Below the pieces are notes generated by a model. That model worked only from the letters and a program-made list of their open reading frames with translations, had not been told where the DNA came from and did not search any database. Shown one piece after another: positions 8,318-16,944 of a DNA stretch of 64,000 bases. The first letter of the stretch is position 1. Each line of letters opens with the position of its first letter. Both the position numbers and the translations under genes were made by a program. This stretch comes from Agarivorans sp. Alg241-V36 (GTDB lineage Bacteria; Pseudomonadota; Gammaproteobacteria; Enterobacterales; Celerinatantimonadaceae): the NCBI RefSeq assembly GCF_900537085.1, contig NZ_UNRE01000004.1, positions 310,001 to 374,000 on the forward strand, written 5' to 3'.

Positions 8318-9289
8318 ATGGCTACAACAAGTACCTCTGCAAGCTTAGCTAAATTGCAGGTTGTTCCGCTCTCATGCACCCGCCAGCAAAGGCGCCCGGG
8401 CCTTATTGCAGCGATAGCAACCATCGTAATTTGGTCAACTTACTTTTTGTCCTTACGCAGTAGCGCTCTGTCCCCCCTTAGCGTGCTTGAAATAAGCCTG
8501 TTTCGTTATGTCATTCCGGCTGCTCTGCTATGCCCACTATTGATAAAACGTTGGTCTAAAATCGCTGGTGTTGCTTGGCCCTATTTGCTGGGAATGGTTG
8601 CCGGAGCAGGGCTACCGTTTTTCCTATGCTCCGCTATTGCGATGTCTTATACGCCTGTGGCTCAAGGCAGTACCCTAGTGCCAGGTGTAGCTCCGTTTTT
8701 TGTTACTGCCATTGCTGTTCTGGTGTTTAAGCAGCCCTTTGAGCGCTATAAGAAAATAGGCTTAAGCGCCATCTTCATCGGTGTGTTGCTACTGCTAGCG
8801 AACAGTTTTAGCCAATCCAGCAGCCAACAGCTACTCGGACAAGCGATGTTTTTAGGCGCTAGCTTGTTGTGGGCGGTTTTTACTTTGTCTGCCCGCCAAA
8901 GTGGCCTTAGTCCGCTAGAGACAGCAGCGGTGATTACCGTACCCAATGCCCTCATATTAGTCATTTATGTTTGCTTGAATCCAAGCCATAGTTGGGGAGC
9001 GGGGCAAGTTGCCATTGCGGAGCTGCTTAGCCACATGATGATTCAAGGGATTATTGTTGGGCTACTAGCAAGCTGTTGTTATAGCTTTGCCATTAGTCGC
9101 TTAGGGGCTGAATTAAGCTCAGCCTTGGGCTCACTCACCCCAGTATTGGCTTCACTACTGGCCTTTAGGCTGTTTGCTGAAAACCTCGACCCACTAACAA
9201 TATTCGGTATTATAAGCACAGTCATTGGCGTTGTGATCGCCAGTGGATATAAGCCAAGCAAAGCGCTTGCTTTACAGCTAAAGGAATAA
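8318..9289 (+). CDS. EamA/DMT family transporter
   Basis: The product is a 323-residue inner-membrane protein with about ten membrane segments in two EamA repeats (about residues 29-160 and 170-310). EamA proteins usually export amino acids or other metabolites. The first 25 residues are polar and cytoplasmic. The aminotransferase gene begins two bases after its stop, so the two form an operon. The divergent Lrp-type regulator points to amino-acid or keto-acid export. The substrate cannot be read from sequence. Confidence 0.88.
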   Translation: MATTSTSASLAKLQVVPLSCTRQQRRPGLIAAIATIVIWSTYFLSLRSSALSPLSVLEISLFRYVIPAALLCPLLIKRWSKIAGVAWPYLLGMVAGAGLPFFLCSAIAMSYTPVAQGSTLVPGVAPFFVTAIAVLVFKQPFERYKKIGLSAIFIGVLLLLANSFSQSSSQQLLGQAMFLGASLLWAVFTLSARQSGLSPLETAAVITVPNALILVIYVCLNPSHSWGAGQVAIAELLSHMMIQGIIVGLLASCCYSFAISRLGAELSSALGSLTPVLASLLAFRLFAENLDPLTIFGIISTVIGVVIASGYKPSKALALQLKE

Positions 9290-9291
9290 CT

Positions 9292-10476
9292 ATGTTTGCT
9301 AATCTTCCAGCCGCCAAAGATGATCCTATTTTGTCATTGGGCTTAGCCTTTAAAGACGACACTCGCAGTGACAAAATTGACCTAGGAATAGGGGTTTACC
9401 GCAATGAGCAAGGCGAAACACCGGTAATGAAAGCGGTAAGTATTGCTCAGCAGCGCTTACTGGATCAGCAAATCACTCAGGCTTACATCGGTTTAGCCGG
9501 AAACGCCAGTTACAACCAAGCCATGTTGGACTTATTACTCAGCGGCACCGAGGCTTTCTCACGGGCGATAGCCATGCAAACCCCGGGGGCCAGTGGCGCT
9601 TTACGATTGCTGGCCGACCTTATTGCCAGTGCCAAACCTAATGCTAAAGTATGGCTGTCTAACCCCAGCTATGTGAACCATCAACCCATTATGCAAGCCG
9701 CTGGTTTGGCAGTGGGCTTTTATCCCTATTTCGACCCTGTTAGCAAGCAAGTTGATGAGTCAGCGATGTTAGAACAAGTTGCTAAACTTGGACCCGATGA
9801 CGTACTGCTATTGCATGGCTGCTGTCACAACCCGACCGGTGCTGACATCTCCTTTTCTGCTTGGCAACACATTAGCGAACTCGCACTCAAAAATGGCTTT
9901 TTGCCGTTTGTTGACTTGGCTTATCAAGGCTTTGGCCAAGGTTTAATAAAAGATACCCAAGGCTTACAGCATCTCGCCCGGCAGGTACCAGAGCTATTGA
10001 TTGCCAGCTCTAACTCTAAGAGCTTTGGCTTATATCGAGAACGTAGTGGTGTGGCCATGGTAGTAGGAGAAACCTTACAGCAAGCTACTAACGCCCGCGG
10101 CAAACTCTTCGAGCTGGCGCGTCGCAGCTACACCATGCCACCCAACTGGGGAGCCGCTATTGTGGCCGAGATTCTAAATGATGCTCAGCTAAACCAACAA
10201 TGGCAGCTAGAGCTAAACCAAATGAGCCAACGAATGCGGGGGTTACGCCAATGTTTAGCGCAGGAGTTTGCTCATCAGTCGGGCAGCGATCGCTTTAGTT
10301 ATCTCACCCAGCATCAAGGCATGTTTTCACTCACCGGCTTTAACCAGCATCAGCTGGAGAAACTGCGCGAGCAACACGCTATTTATATCGTTAGTGGCGG
10401 CAGAATAAACGTAGCAGGTTTAGCTAAAAGCTTTATTCCGCGCTTGGTTGAAGCATGTTTGGCGGTGGGTGTTTAG
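9292..10476 (+). CDS. Class I aspartate/aromatic amino-acid aminotransferase
   Basis: The product has 394 residues, typical of the AspC/TyrB group of PLP enzymes that transfer amino groups between aspartate or aromatic amino acids and 2-oxoglutarate. Visible signatures are H-N-P-T-G (179-183), Asp208 with Tyr211 for the cofactor, and the PLP lysine Lys243 in S-N-S-K-S-F-G-L-Y-R-E-R. AAGGA in the end of the exporter gene serves as ribosome site. Coupling to an exporter and an Lrp regulator suggests a specialised role, perhaps aromatic amino-acid turnover, rather than the housekeeping AspC. Confidence 0.9.
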   Translation: MFANLPAAKDDPILSLGLAFKDDTRSDKIDLGIGVYRNEQGETPVMKAVSIAQQRLLDQQITQAYIGLAGNASYNQAMLDLLLSGTEAFSRAIAMQTPGASGALRLLADLIASAKPNAKVWLSNPSYVNHQPIMQAAGLAVGFYPYFDPVSKQVDESAMLEQVAKLGPDDVLLLHGCCHNPTGADISFSAWQHISELALKNGFLPFVDLAYQGFGQGLIKDTQGLQHLARQVPELLIASSNSKSFGLYRERSGVAMVVGETLQQATNARGKLFELARRSYTMPPNWGAAIVAEILNDAQLNQQWQLELNQMSQRMRGLRQCLAQEFAHQSGSDRFSYLTQHQGMFSLTGFNQHQLEKLREQHAIYIVSGGRINVAGLAKSFIPRLVEACLAVGV

Positions 10477-10513
10477 CCCATGCCCAAACGCTAAATGTTG
10501 GGCAGTGGAATAT

Positions 10514-10547
10514 AAAAAAAGGCTAGCAAAGCGCTAGCCTTTTTATT
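10514..10547. terminator. Bidirectional terminator
   Basis: AAAAGGCTAGC (10517-10527) pairs with GCTAGCCTTTT (10533-10543). A-runs and T-runs flank it, so it can stop both the aminotransferase (+) and the coiled-coil gene (-). Confidence 0.9.
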
Positions 10548-10560
10548 TTAGAAAAGCTCG

Positions 10561-12366
10561 TTAAGCGGGTGATTTAGCCTTGGCTTTTAAGGCCAATTCC
10601 AACTTGTCATTGAGCGTTACGTTCGCTTGGCTAAGCTGGCTAATATCTTGATGCGCTTCGGTAATCTCTCGCTGTAGCTGACGATTTGCCAATTCACCGG
10701 CTTTAAGCTTATCTTCTAAGTCGTTTAGTTGACCCTGCAAGTTGCCGCTGTCAATTTGAGCATCAAGGATTTGCTCGTCTAGCTGGCTCAAGGCTTGTTT
10801 AGTTAGCGAGTGTCCATGTTGCTCTTTTCGATAATTAGACTCGAGCGCCACCAACTGCTGCTTAAGGTCTTTAAGTTGGTGTTCCTTATCTAACAAGCGG
10901 CTATCGGTATCTGCCATGCTATTGCTTAACTCAAGCTGAGAGTTAGCCGCAGCCAGCTGCTTACGAATTTGATCTAGCTCCGAAGTAGCTTCTAAATACT
11001 TTGACTCTACTTGCTCTACTCGCTCACGCAGTTCCAGCTCTTGTTGCTGGGTTTTCTCAAGCTCTGGCAACACTTGTTCTAATTGGGCTTCTGCGCTTCT
11101 GCTTACGGTGTCTAAGGCCTGTTTATCGCCACGCAACTCGTCTAGTTCTTGGTTCACAAGCTGCTGTTGCTCGCTTAGCTCTTGAATCGTTTGCGCGTCT
11201 TCTAAACAACGCTGCTCCAATGCGATCAGCTTTTGAGAAAGCTCTTCTTCGCGCTCAGCAGCGGCAGCTAATTCACTACCGTCAGCAACTTGGTCTTGCA
11301 GCTCCGAGTGGGCTTTCTTAGCGGCGGCTAGCTCTTGGTTAAGCTGCTCAACTTGTTCAGTTAGTTGCTGATGCTCTTCACGCTGTTCTTCACTTTGCTG
11401 CTGTAAAGCTTGGCTTTGGGTATCATGCTCTTGCAGTTGTTTTTGCTGTTGCTCAAGGGTTGTTTGCAGCTGTTGATTTGTTGCCTCTATGCTTTGCTTA
11501 GTTTTCACTAGGCTAGTCATGCGTTCACTAACATCACAGTGTTCTTCGGTAAGCTGTTTGGTCAGCGCTAATTCTTTATCCAGAGCTTCACTCATTTCGC
11601 CCAATTGCTTACGCAGGGCCTGCTCGAGTTCAGTTTGTTGCTGCTGTGCTTCTTTACCATTTTGCTGGTAAGCCTCTAGTTCTTGTTGACTCTCTTGCAG
11701 CTGCTGCTCCAGCTCTAGCTTATCTACTTGCAAGCTCTGTAAGCTTTGCTGGTCATTTTCAGCGGCCTGTAATTCGTCTTGCAGGCTTTGAACTTGCTGC
11801 TCAAACTGTTGGTGCTGCTCTTGGTAATTTTGAGTGCTTTGTTCACTATCGTGCAAGGCGCGTTGCGCCTCTTTAAGCTGTTGAACCTGCTCTTCACTTT
11901 GTTGTTTAGATTTGTCGAGCTCACCAAAAAGCTCACTGGTTTTGGCTGCAGCTTGCTCTAATTTTGCACGCAGCTCTTCGCATTCTTGTTCAGCACTTTT
12001 TTGTAGTTTGGCCGCCTCATCGAGTTGCTGGCGGTGCGCAACAATAAGGGCCTCACGCCCCTCTTCCCAGTGTTGTTGTTTTTCTTGAGCAAGCCGTCCA
12101 ATTCGCGCTTCGGTTGACTGCTCCAACTGCACAAACCAATCATTTAATGAATTAGCAAAACCGTTAGGTAGTTGCGCTATCGCATGTTGCTGCTGATAAG
12201 TTTTAGTTAGCTGCTTTTGAGCGCTGGCTTGGGCCTGCTCGATAAGCTGCTGAGAGGGGGCCTCTCCATTGTGCTCGGTTAAAAAATCCATCAGAAATGC
12301 TTCATCAAATGAACCGCCTTCGGCAAGCATTTGGTGAACCAAGGTATCTATGTTTTCAGCGTCCAT
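10561..12366 (-). CDS. Glutamine-rich coiled-coil protein
   Basis: The product has 601 residues. After a short N-terminal segment of about 90 residues, nearly the whole chain is heptad-like and rich in Gln, Glu, Leu and Lys, predicting one long coiled coil from about residue 90 to 595. It has no signal peptide, membrane segment, Walker motif or other catalytic signature. AGGGA precedes the ATG. It is a single gene between terminator and spacer. A structural or scaffolding role is possible, but I do not recognise the family. Confidence 0.75.
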   Translation of the reverse strand: MDAENIDTLVHQMLAEGGSFDEAFLMDFLTEHNGEAPSQQLIEQAQASAQKQLTKTYQQQHAIAQLPNGFANSLNDWFVQLEQSTEARIGRLAQEKQQHWEEGREALIVAHRQQLDEAAKLQKSAEQECEELRAKLEQAAAKTSELFGELDKSKQQSEEQVQQLKEAQRALHDSEQSTQNYQEQHQQFEQQVQSLQDELQAAENDQQSLQSLQVDKLELEQQLQESQQELEAYQQNGKEAQQQQTELEQALRKQLGEMSEALDKELALTKQLTEEHCDVSERMTSLVKTKQSIEATNQQLQTTLEQQQKQLQEHDTQSQALQQQSEEQREEHQQLTEQVEQLNQELAAAKKAHSELQDQVADGSELAAAAEREEELSQKLIALEQRCLEDAQTIQELSEQQQLVNQELDELRGDKQALDTVSRSAEAQLEQVLPELEKTQQQELELRERVEQVESKYLEATSELDQIRKQLAAANSQLELSNSMADTDSRLLDKEHQLKDLKQQLVALESNYRKEQHGHSLTKQALSQLDEQILDAQIDSGNLQGQLNDLEDKLKAGELANRQLQREITEAHQDISQLSQANVTLNDKLELALKAKAKSPA

Positions 12367-12709
12367 GACTTTTCCCTATTGAGCTTGCTCGCGACAAACC
12401 CAACACTGCTACTTTGGTGGCAATAGCAACCACCTATCACTATTGATTAGCGGCACTATATCAACCAGCCAATCAATGGTGCAATCAACAGGCTTTAAAA
12501 CAGTTAAGGTAATCATACTATTGCTGACTCTAAGCAAGTTAAACCGTGTTTAGTCCGCAAAAAGCAAGCACGGGGAAAGTGCTCAAAGCGCAGTATTTAT
12601 TTGTATTTACAAATCTATCACCTAATATTTAATTAGCTACGTTAATATTGAGTTATTCCACTAGAAACAAGATCAATAATTAGCCTGATTAAAAATCTAA
12701 GGTGTTGCT
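12367..12709. other. Intergenic between divergent genes
   Basis: This AT-rich spacer carries the promoters of the coiled-coil gene (-) and the PAS/GGDEF-like gene (+). No ORF or clear operator is visible. Confidence 0.5.
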
Positions 12710-13936
12710 ATGGCTGAAAAAGATCTGATAGAGAAATTGCAGGGTTTTCCATTGGCTTGGCACTGGTCACGTAACAGCAGCCAAGTGCACTGCGATAAGC
12801 AATTGATAGATGCTTTGGCCTACCCCAATGAAGCGCAACTAAGCTTAAAACAGTTAGTGAACCGCTTAGAAGCAGAGCAAGTAAGCTACCTACAGCGTGC
12901 TATTTTTGAAACGCAACACCAAGAGCAAACCCTAGAGCTCAACCTAATCTTCAATATCAAACAAAAACGCTATGTGGGCCAGGTGTTAATTTGGCGCGAG
13001 CTGGTCAATCAGGTAAACGGCTCCATTGAGTTTATTTTGCCTTTACTGGATAAAAGCGAAGAGCAACAACTTATCCAAGAGCACCTGGCCTCTGAATACA
13101 CGCCGGCTATCATCTGTAATCAAAACGACAGCATTATTTGGCTTAACCAAGCAGCCAGCAAAGCACTACAGCAGCCCAGCTATTACTTGCTCGCGAGTAG
13201 AGTTACCCTTGCTGATAACAACGCAACAAACACCAGTAGTAAAATAAAACGCCAGATTAAAAGCTTGGCAGGCCAACTAGTGCCACTAGAAGCAAAATCA
13301 ACCAGCATCCATACCAATGCGCCTAAACAGCGCTTTACCCTTTATAAGTTGGTATCGGAGACAGAACCGGTCTCTGCGCAGCGCGTGTGGAATAGCGAAG
13401 CCAAGTTTGCTCAGCAATTGGCAATAGCTCAAAAGAGTTTAGCCAAGCAAGAAACATTGATTGTATTTGCCCTAAAGTTAGAAAACCAAGACGAGGCCGC
13501 AGCGCAACGACTCCGGCAGCTACTGCTCAGTAATTTAAAAAAACTAAACCAAGCCATATCCATAGCTTGGCTAGGTAAAGGTGCTATCTCGGGTTTCTTA
13601 TCTGCGCCCAAAAAACTACAAGCGATTCAACAGCGTTTAGAGCAAGCCATCAGCCAACTGTTAACGCCAAATGAGCAAGGCAGCATGGGAGCAATACAAA
13701 GCCAAATGGGGGTTTCGGTAATGGGTATCGATGCCAGCAATAGCCAACAAGCCATCGATCATGCTCAAAAAGCCATGTTAAATGCCGAGCCCAAGCCGCT
13801 AGACCAGCTTGCCCAGCAAGCGAGCTTTTTTGATTCACGCTTAAATCAAGCGCGGGATAAGCTCATTCAATCAGCGCAGCCAAACAGCAGTAAACCGAGT
13901 GATAGAGGCGAACTGTACATCGATCTTAGTGATTAA
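12710..13936 (+). CDS. PAS-like protein with degenerate GGDEF domain
   Basis: The product has 408 residues with AAGGTG before the ATG. The first 200 residues look like PAS sensory domains. Residues about 230-375 resemble a worn-out GGDEF domain: the segment G-V-S-V-M-G-I-D then A-I-D-H-A-Q-K-A-M matches the usual C-terminal part (S-I-G-V-A then A-D-x-A-L-Y), but no GG(D/E)EF signature occurs, so it should not make c-di-GMP. It has no membrane segment. It may bind a ligand or act as a protein-interaction module. The assignment rests on my reading of weak similarity. Confidence 0.55.
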   Translation: MAEKDLIEKLQGFPLAWHWSRNSSQVHCDKQLIDALAYPNEAQLSLKQLVNRLEAEQVSYLQRAIFETQHQEQTLELNLIFNIKQKRYVGQVLIWRELVNQVNGSIEFILPLLDKSEEQQLIQEHLASEYTPAIICNQNDSIIWLNQAASKALQQPSYYLLASRVTLADNNATNTSSKIKRQIKSLAGQLVPLEAKSTSIHTNAPKQRFTLYKLVSETEPVSAQRVWNSEAKFAQQLAIAQKSLAKQETLIVFALKLENQDEAAAQRLRQLLLSNLKKLNQAISIAWLGKGAISGFLSAPKKLQAIQQRLEQAISQLLTPNEQGSMGAIQSQMGVSVMGIDASNSQQAIDHAQKAMLNAEPKPLDQLAQQASFFDSRLNQARDKLIQSAQPNSSKPSDRGELYIDLSD

Positions 13937-14098
13937 TCTTAATCGCAGCCCGCTACTTTTAATGATACTGAACCAACTATATATTTTTGTATCTAAATAC
14001 GGCAACTTACTAAAAAAACTCACTTTATTCGCTACATGGCGCTATGATTAAAGACATTAAGTGCTATAACGAATATAACTTTATTGAATGAAAGGCCA

Positions 14099-15991
14099 AT
14101 GATGAAATTTATTTCCAGAACTCTCATCTCTTTGCTGTGTTTACTCGCCACTCAATCTCACAGCTTAGCCACCTCTTTAGAACAAAGTCCTTTCTACGAT
14201 AATGGGCCGCATTATCACCTTGACGGCAAACTGGTAATGGGCCGAATCGAATTCATTTACTATGCCGATGTTGATTCGCTAAAGGGGGTTGGAGTTCCTG
14301 CCAAAATTGACACAGGCGCCGATACTACTTCCATTCATGCGCTCAACATTAGCATTCGCAGTAGCAACCCAAAGTTTGCAGATTTACAAGGCGAAGCCTT
14401 ACTTAAAAGCATTGCTGAAAGTTTTGGCGACCCAAATAGTGAGTGGTGGCTAGAGAGCTTTGATACACCCGAACGCAATATTAAGGCAACAGTTAAGTTT
14501 GATTTAGTTCACCCACATAGCGGTGAGACGATTACTTTAGAGCGACCTTTAGCACGATTGAGTGGTATTCAAGGGCGTGGAGACCACGGCATACTCTATC
14601 GACCAGTAGTTGAGCTTGCTTTGTCTTCTGGCGATATTACCGTAACAACCGCAGTAAACCTTACTGACCGCAGTGCCTTCTCCTACCCCATTTTAATAGG
14701 CAAAACCTTTTTGCGAGAACAAGCTTGGGTGGACTCAAGTTATGACTACTTGCAGCAAGAGCCTGAAGCAAAGATTATTAGCAATAAAGAAACCGCCTAT
14801 TTAGATGACCTTCCATTAGCCATCAGCGTGTCTTTAGCTAACCGACGCACCAGCCTAAATGCCACCAATATAAAGGTAGATAAAGATCAACAGCAGGTTA
14901 GCTTTGATGCAGTAGGCAAAAACAACAAGTCGAAAGCTTATACCCTACCGCTGTTAAAAATGCTGAAAATTGGCGATAAGCACCATCCAATGGTAAACAT
15001 GCCTGTAAGCATCGGCCAAGAAGTAAAACATATAGAGTTATTGCTGCGCGACCGCTCAAAGCGTTCCAGCCAACTACGCCTTGGCACCGAAGCTTTAAAC
15101 CAGTACTTTCTTGTTGACTTAAGTGCTGAGTTTCTAGGTGACAAAGCACTTGAATCGGCAATGGACTTTGCCACTAAGCCACCTTTTATGATGAGCCCTG
15201 AAGAGCAAATCACCTTCGATGAAGTCACTTTTAAAGCTGAACCATCTTTTGCGGTAAACACCACTCTAATGAGAGTGAAAAGCTTAAAAACACTAGAAAG
15301 AAGCGAGCAAAAGAAAACAATAGCCGCTTTCTCCGCCAGTGATATATATAACAACGTCTATGTATTTGAACAGCCAATTGACCGAAACATCGTAGTGGGT
15401 GGAGTCACTCGTCCAGTGATTACACCTAAGACCTCTCTCGCAGGTAAAAACTACCAAACCGACATAGCACTAGAACTAGCCAGTAAAGATGATCCAGAAG
15501 AGCTGTTGATTGGCGAAAGCTTCGCTGATGGCCCAATTTGGGTGAATACTCGCACCAACAATATTTTTGATAAAAGAGCGGTTATTCGTGCCGGTTACGT
15601 AGAACAAGCCGAAGTAGAAGGCCTATCAATTCCAGTGAAACTGGATACCGGTGCCGATGTAAGTTCTATGCATGCCGAGCAAATAAAACGCTTTGATAAA
15701 GACGGTAAAGCCATGGTGACCTTTACCTACCGCAATAGCGACGGTTTAGAGCAAGAGTTCACCCGCGAAGTGGTTGATGAAATGACCATTAAAGCTCGAG
15801 TGGGCGAAAAAGCTAACTCTCGCCCGGTAGTAATGATGGAAGTGAAGCTAGGAGAGGTAACAGAAACAGTTCGGGTTAACCTACAAAACCGAGAAAACTT
15901 TAGCTACAGCATGATCCTAGGAAAAAACTACTTACGTAACGGCTTTGTGGTAAGCAGCGATGGCCGCTTTATTCTTACCAAACAGCCTTAA
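14099..15991 (+). CDS. Exported multi-domain aspartyl-protease-like protein (RimK-associated Zn_protease family)
   Basis: Adjacent ATGs at 14099 and 14102 follow GAAAGG; an upstream TTG at 14084 is less likely. The product has about 630 residues. A signal peptide (about residues 1-25) sends it to the periplasm. Two retropepsin-like domains are visible, each with the D-T-G-A-D motif: one at residues 71-75 (domain about 45-215) and one at 516-520 (about 490-628). Between them lie one or two diverged copies without the motif. The family (PF05618-like) usually has a single domain of about 150 residues, so this chain is unusually long. No ATP-grasp partner is nearby. Whether it is a peptidase is unknown. 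Confidence 0.75.
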   Translation: MMKFISRTLISLLCLLATQSHSLATSLEQSPFYDNGPHYHLDGKLVMGRIEFIYYADVDSLKGVGVPAKIDTGADTTSIHALNISIRSSNPKFADLQGEALLKSIAESFGDPNSEWWLESFDTPERNIKATVKFDLVHPHSGETITLERPLARLSGIQGRGDHGILYRPVVELALSSGDITVTTAVNLTDRSAFSYPILIGKTFLREQAWVDSSYDYLQQEPEAKIISNKETAYLDDLPLAISVSLANRRTSLNATNIKVDKDQQQVSFDAVGKNNKSKAYTLPLLKMLKIGDKHHPMVNMPVSIGQEVKHIELLLRDRSKRSSQLRLGTEALNQYFLVDLSAEFLGDKALESAMDFATKPPFMMSPEEQITFDEVTFKAEPSFAVNTTLMRVKSLKTLERSEQKKTIAAFSASDIYNNVYVFEQPIDRNIVVGGVTRPVITPKTSLAGKNYQTDIALELASKDDPEELLIGESFADGPIWVNTRTNNIFDKRAVIRAGYVEQAEVEGLSIPVKLDTGADVSSMHAEQIKRFDKDGKAMVTFTYRNSDGLEQEFTREVVDEMTIKARVGEKANSRPVVMMEVKLGEVTETVRVNLQNRENFSYSMILGKNYLRNGFVVSSDGRFILTKQP

Positions 15992-16197
15992 ACAAGCTTA
16001 AGTAAACACAAAAAACGGCCCTTGATGCCATTTTTTTATTCCACTAGAAGCGATACTCTAGCCTGCCCAAAAACACTCTTTGCGAAGCTATAGCATTAAC
16101 GCCCATTCAGTTCTGGTAATTAGCTATTAACTCGCTGTTTTTAAAAGCATAGGCTATTTTTATAAGACCAACTCTGATCGCCATGAGACTCTAATTG

Positions 16198-16923
16198 ATG
16201 CGCCCTATGCTGCTACTGTTTCTATTGCTAACTATCCTGCAAATTAACAAGCTGCATGCCAATACTTATACCGTTTACAGTATCAACGCTCCCCCTCTTA
16301 CCATGCTTAACCCAAGGCAAGCTGGCATTGTTGGCGATGTAGTGATTGAGGCATTCTCCCGCTTAGGCCATAAAGTGTCGCTGCAAGAAGTTCCTTGGAA
16401 GCGAGCTCAACGTATTACCAGTGAGGGCGAAAATCTATTTATCATGCCGCTAGCCCTATTACCTTCTCGCGAAAATCATTTTACCTGGGTGGCTTACATC
16501 ATGGATCTAGAGCGCAGCTTTGCCACTACTCATCTGCGCATTGATAGTTACCAACAAGCCAAGGAACAGCTCAACAAGATTGGTGTAGGTCAGGGCTCAG
16601 CGCAAACTCAAATTCTACAAGACAAACTCTTCGACAATAACCAAATCGTAGAGCTAAAAATTGGCTCGGCAAGCGCTAGAATGTTGCAACTAGGGCGTGT
16701 TGACGCCTGGTTTAATGGAACACCTGAAACCATTTGGTATTGGAATCAGCAATTTCCAAAGCAAGCGCTGATAATTGGCGATTCGGTTGCAACTAATTTG
16801 CTGTTCTTAGCAGCATCAAAAAACTCAGATCCTGAGTTAGTTCAGCAGATATCTATCCAGATACAGCAGCTACACGACGAAGGTTTTGTTGAAAAAACCA
16901 AACAGCACTACTTAACCCCGTAG
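16198..16923 (+). CDS. Periplasmic solute-binding protein, family 3-like
   Basis: I use the ATG at 16198, giving 241 residues; a TTG three bases upstream is also possible. A signal peptide of about 22 residues ends near L-H-A-N. The rest follows the bacterial extracellular solute-binding protein family 3 pattern (Y-S-I-N-A-P-P, G-D-V-V-I-E-A, W-K-R-A, then a hinge at G-V-G-Q-G-S). No ABC permease or ATPase gene is adjacent, so it may serve an unlinked transporter or be one of the stand-alone sensors common in marine gammaproteobacteria. Confidence 0.8.
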   Translation: MRPMLLLFLLLTILQINKLHANTYTVYSINAPPLTMLNPRQAGIVGDVVIEAFSRLGHKVSLQEVPWKRAQRITSEGENLFIMPLALLPSRENHFTWVAYIMDLERSFATTHLRIDSYQQAKEQLNKIGVGQGSAQTQILQDKLFDNNQIVELKIGSASARMLQLGRVDAWFNGTPETIWYWNQQFPKQALIIGDSVATNLLFLAASKNSDPELVQQISIQIQQLHDEGFVEKTKQHYLTP

Positions 16924-16944
16924 TAAACTCAAAAGTCAGCGTTG

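Noticed and set aside
11001-11876. Plus-strand frames of 60-106 codons inside the coiled-coil gene
   Set aside because: They mirror the biased codons of the Gln/Glu/Leu-rich gene on the other strand and have no ribosome sites.
16012-16050. Terminator after the aspartyl-protease-like gene
   Set aside because: Only a three-base GGC/GCC pairing before a T-run; too weak to call.
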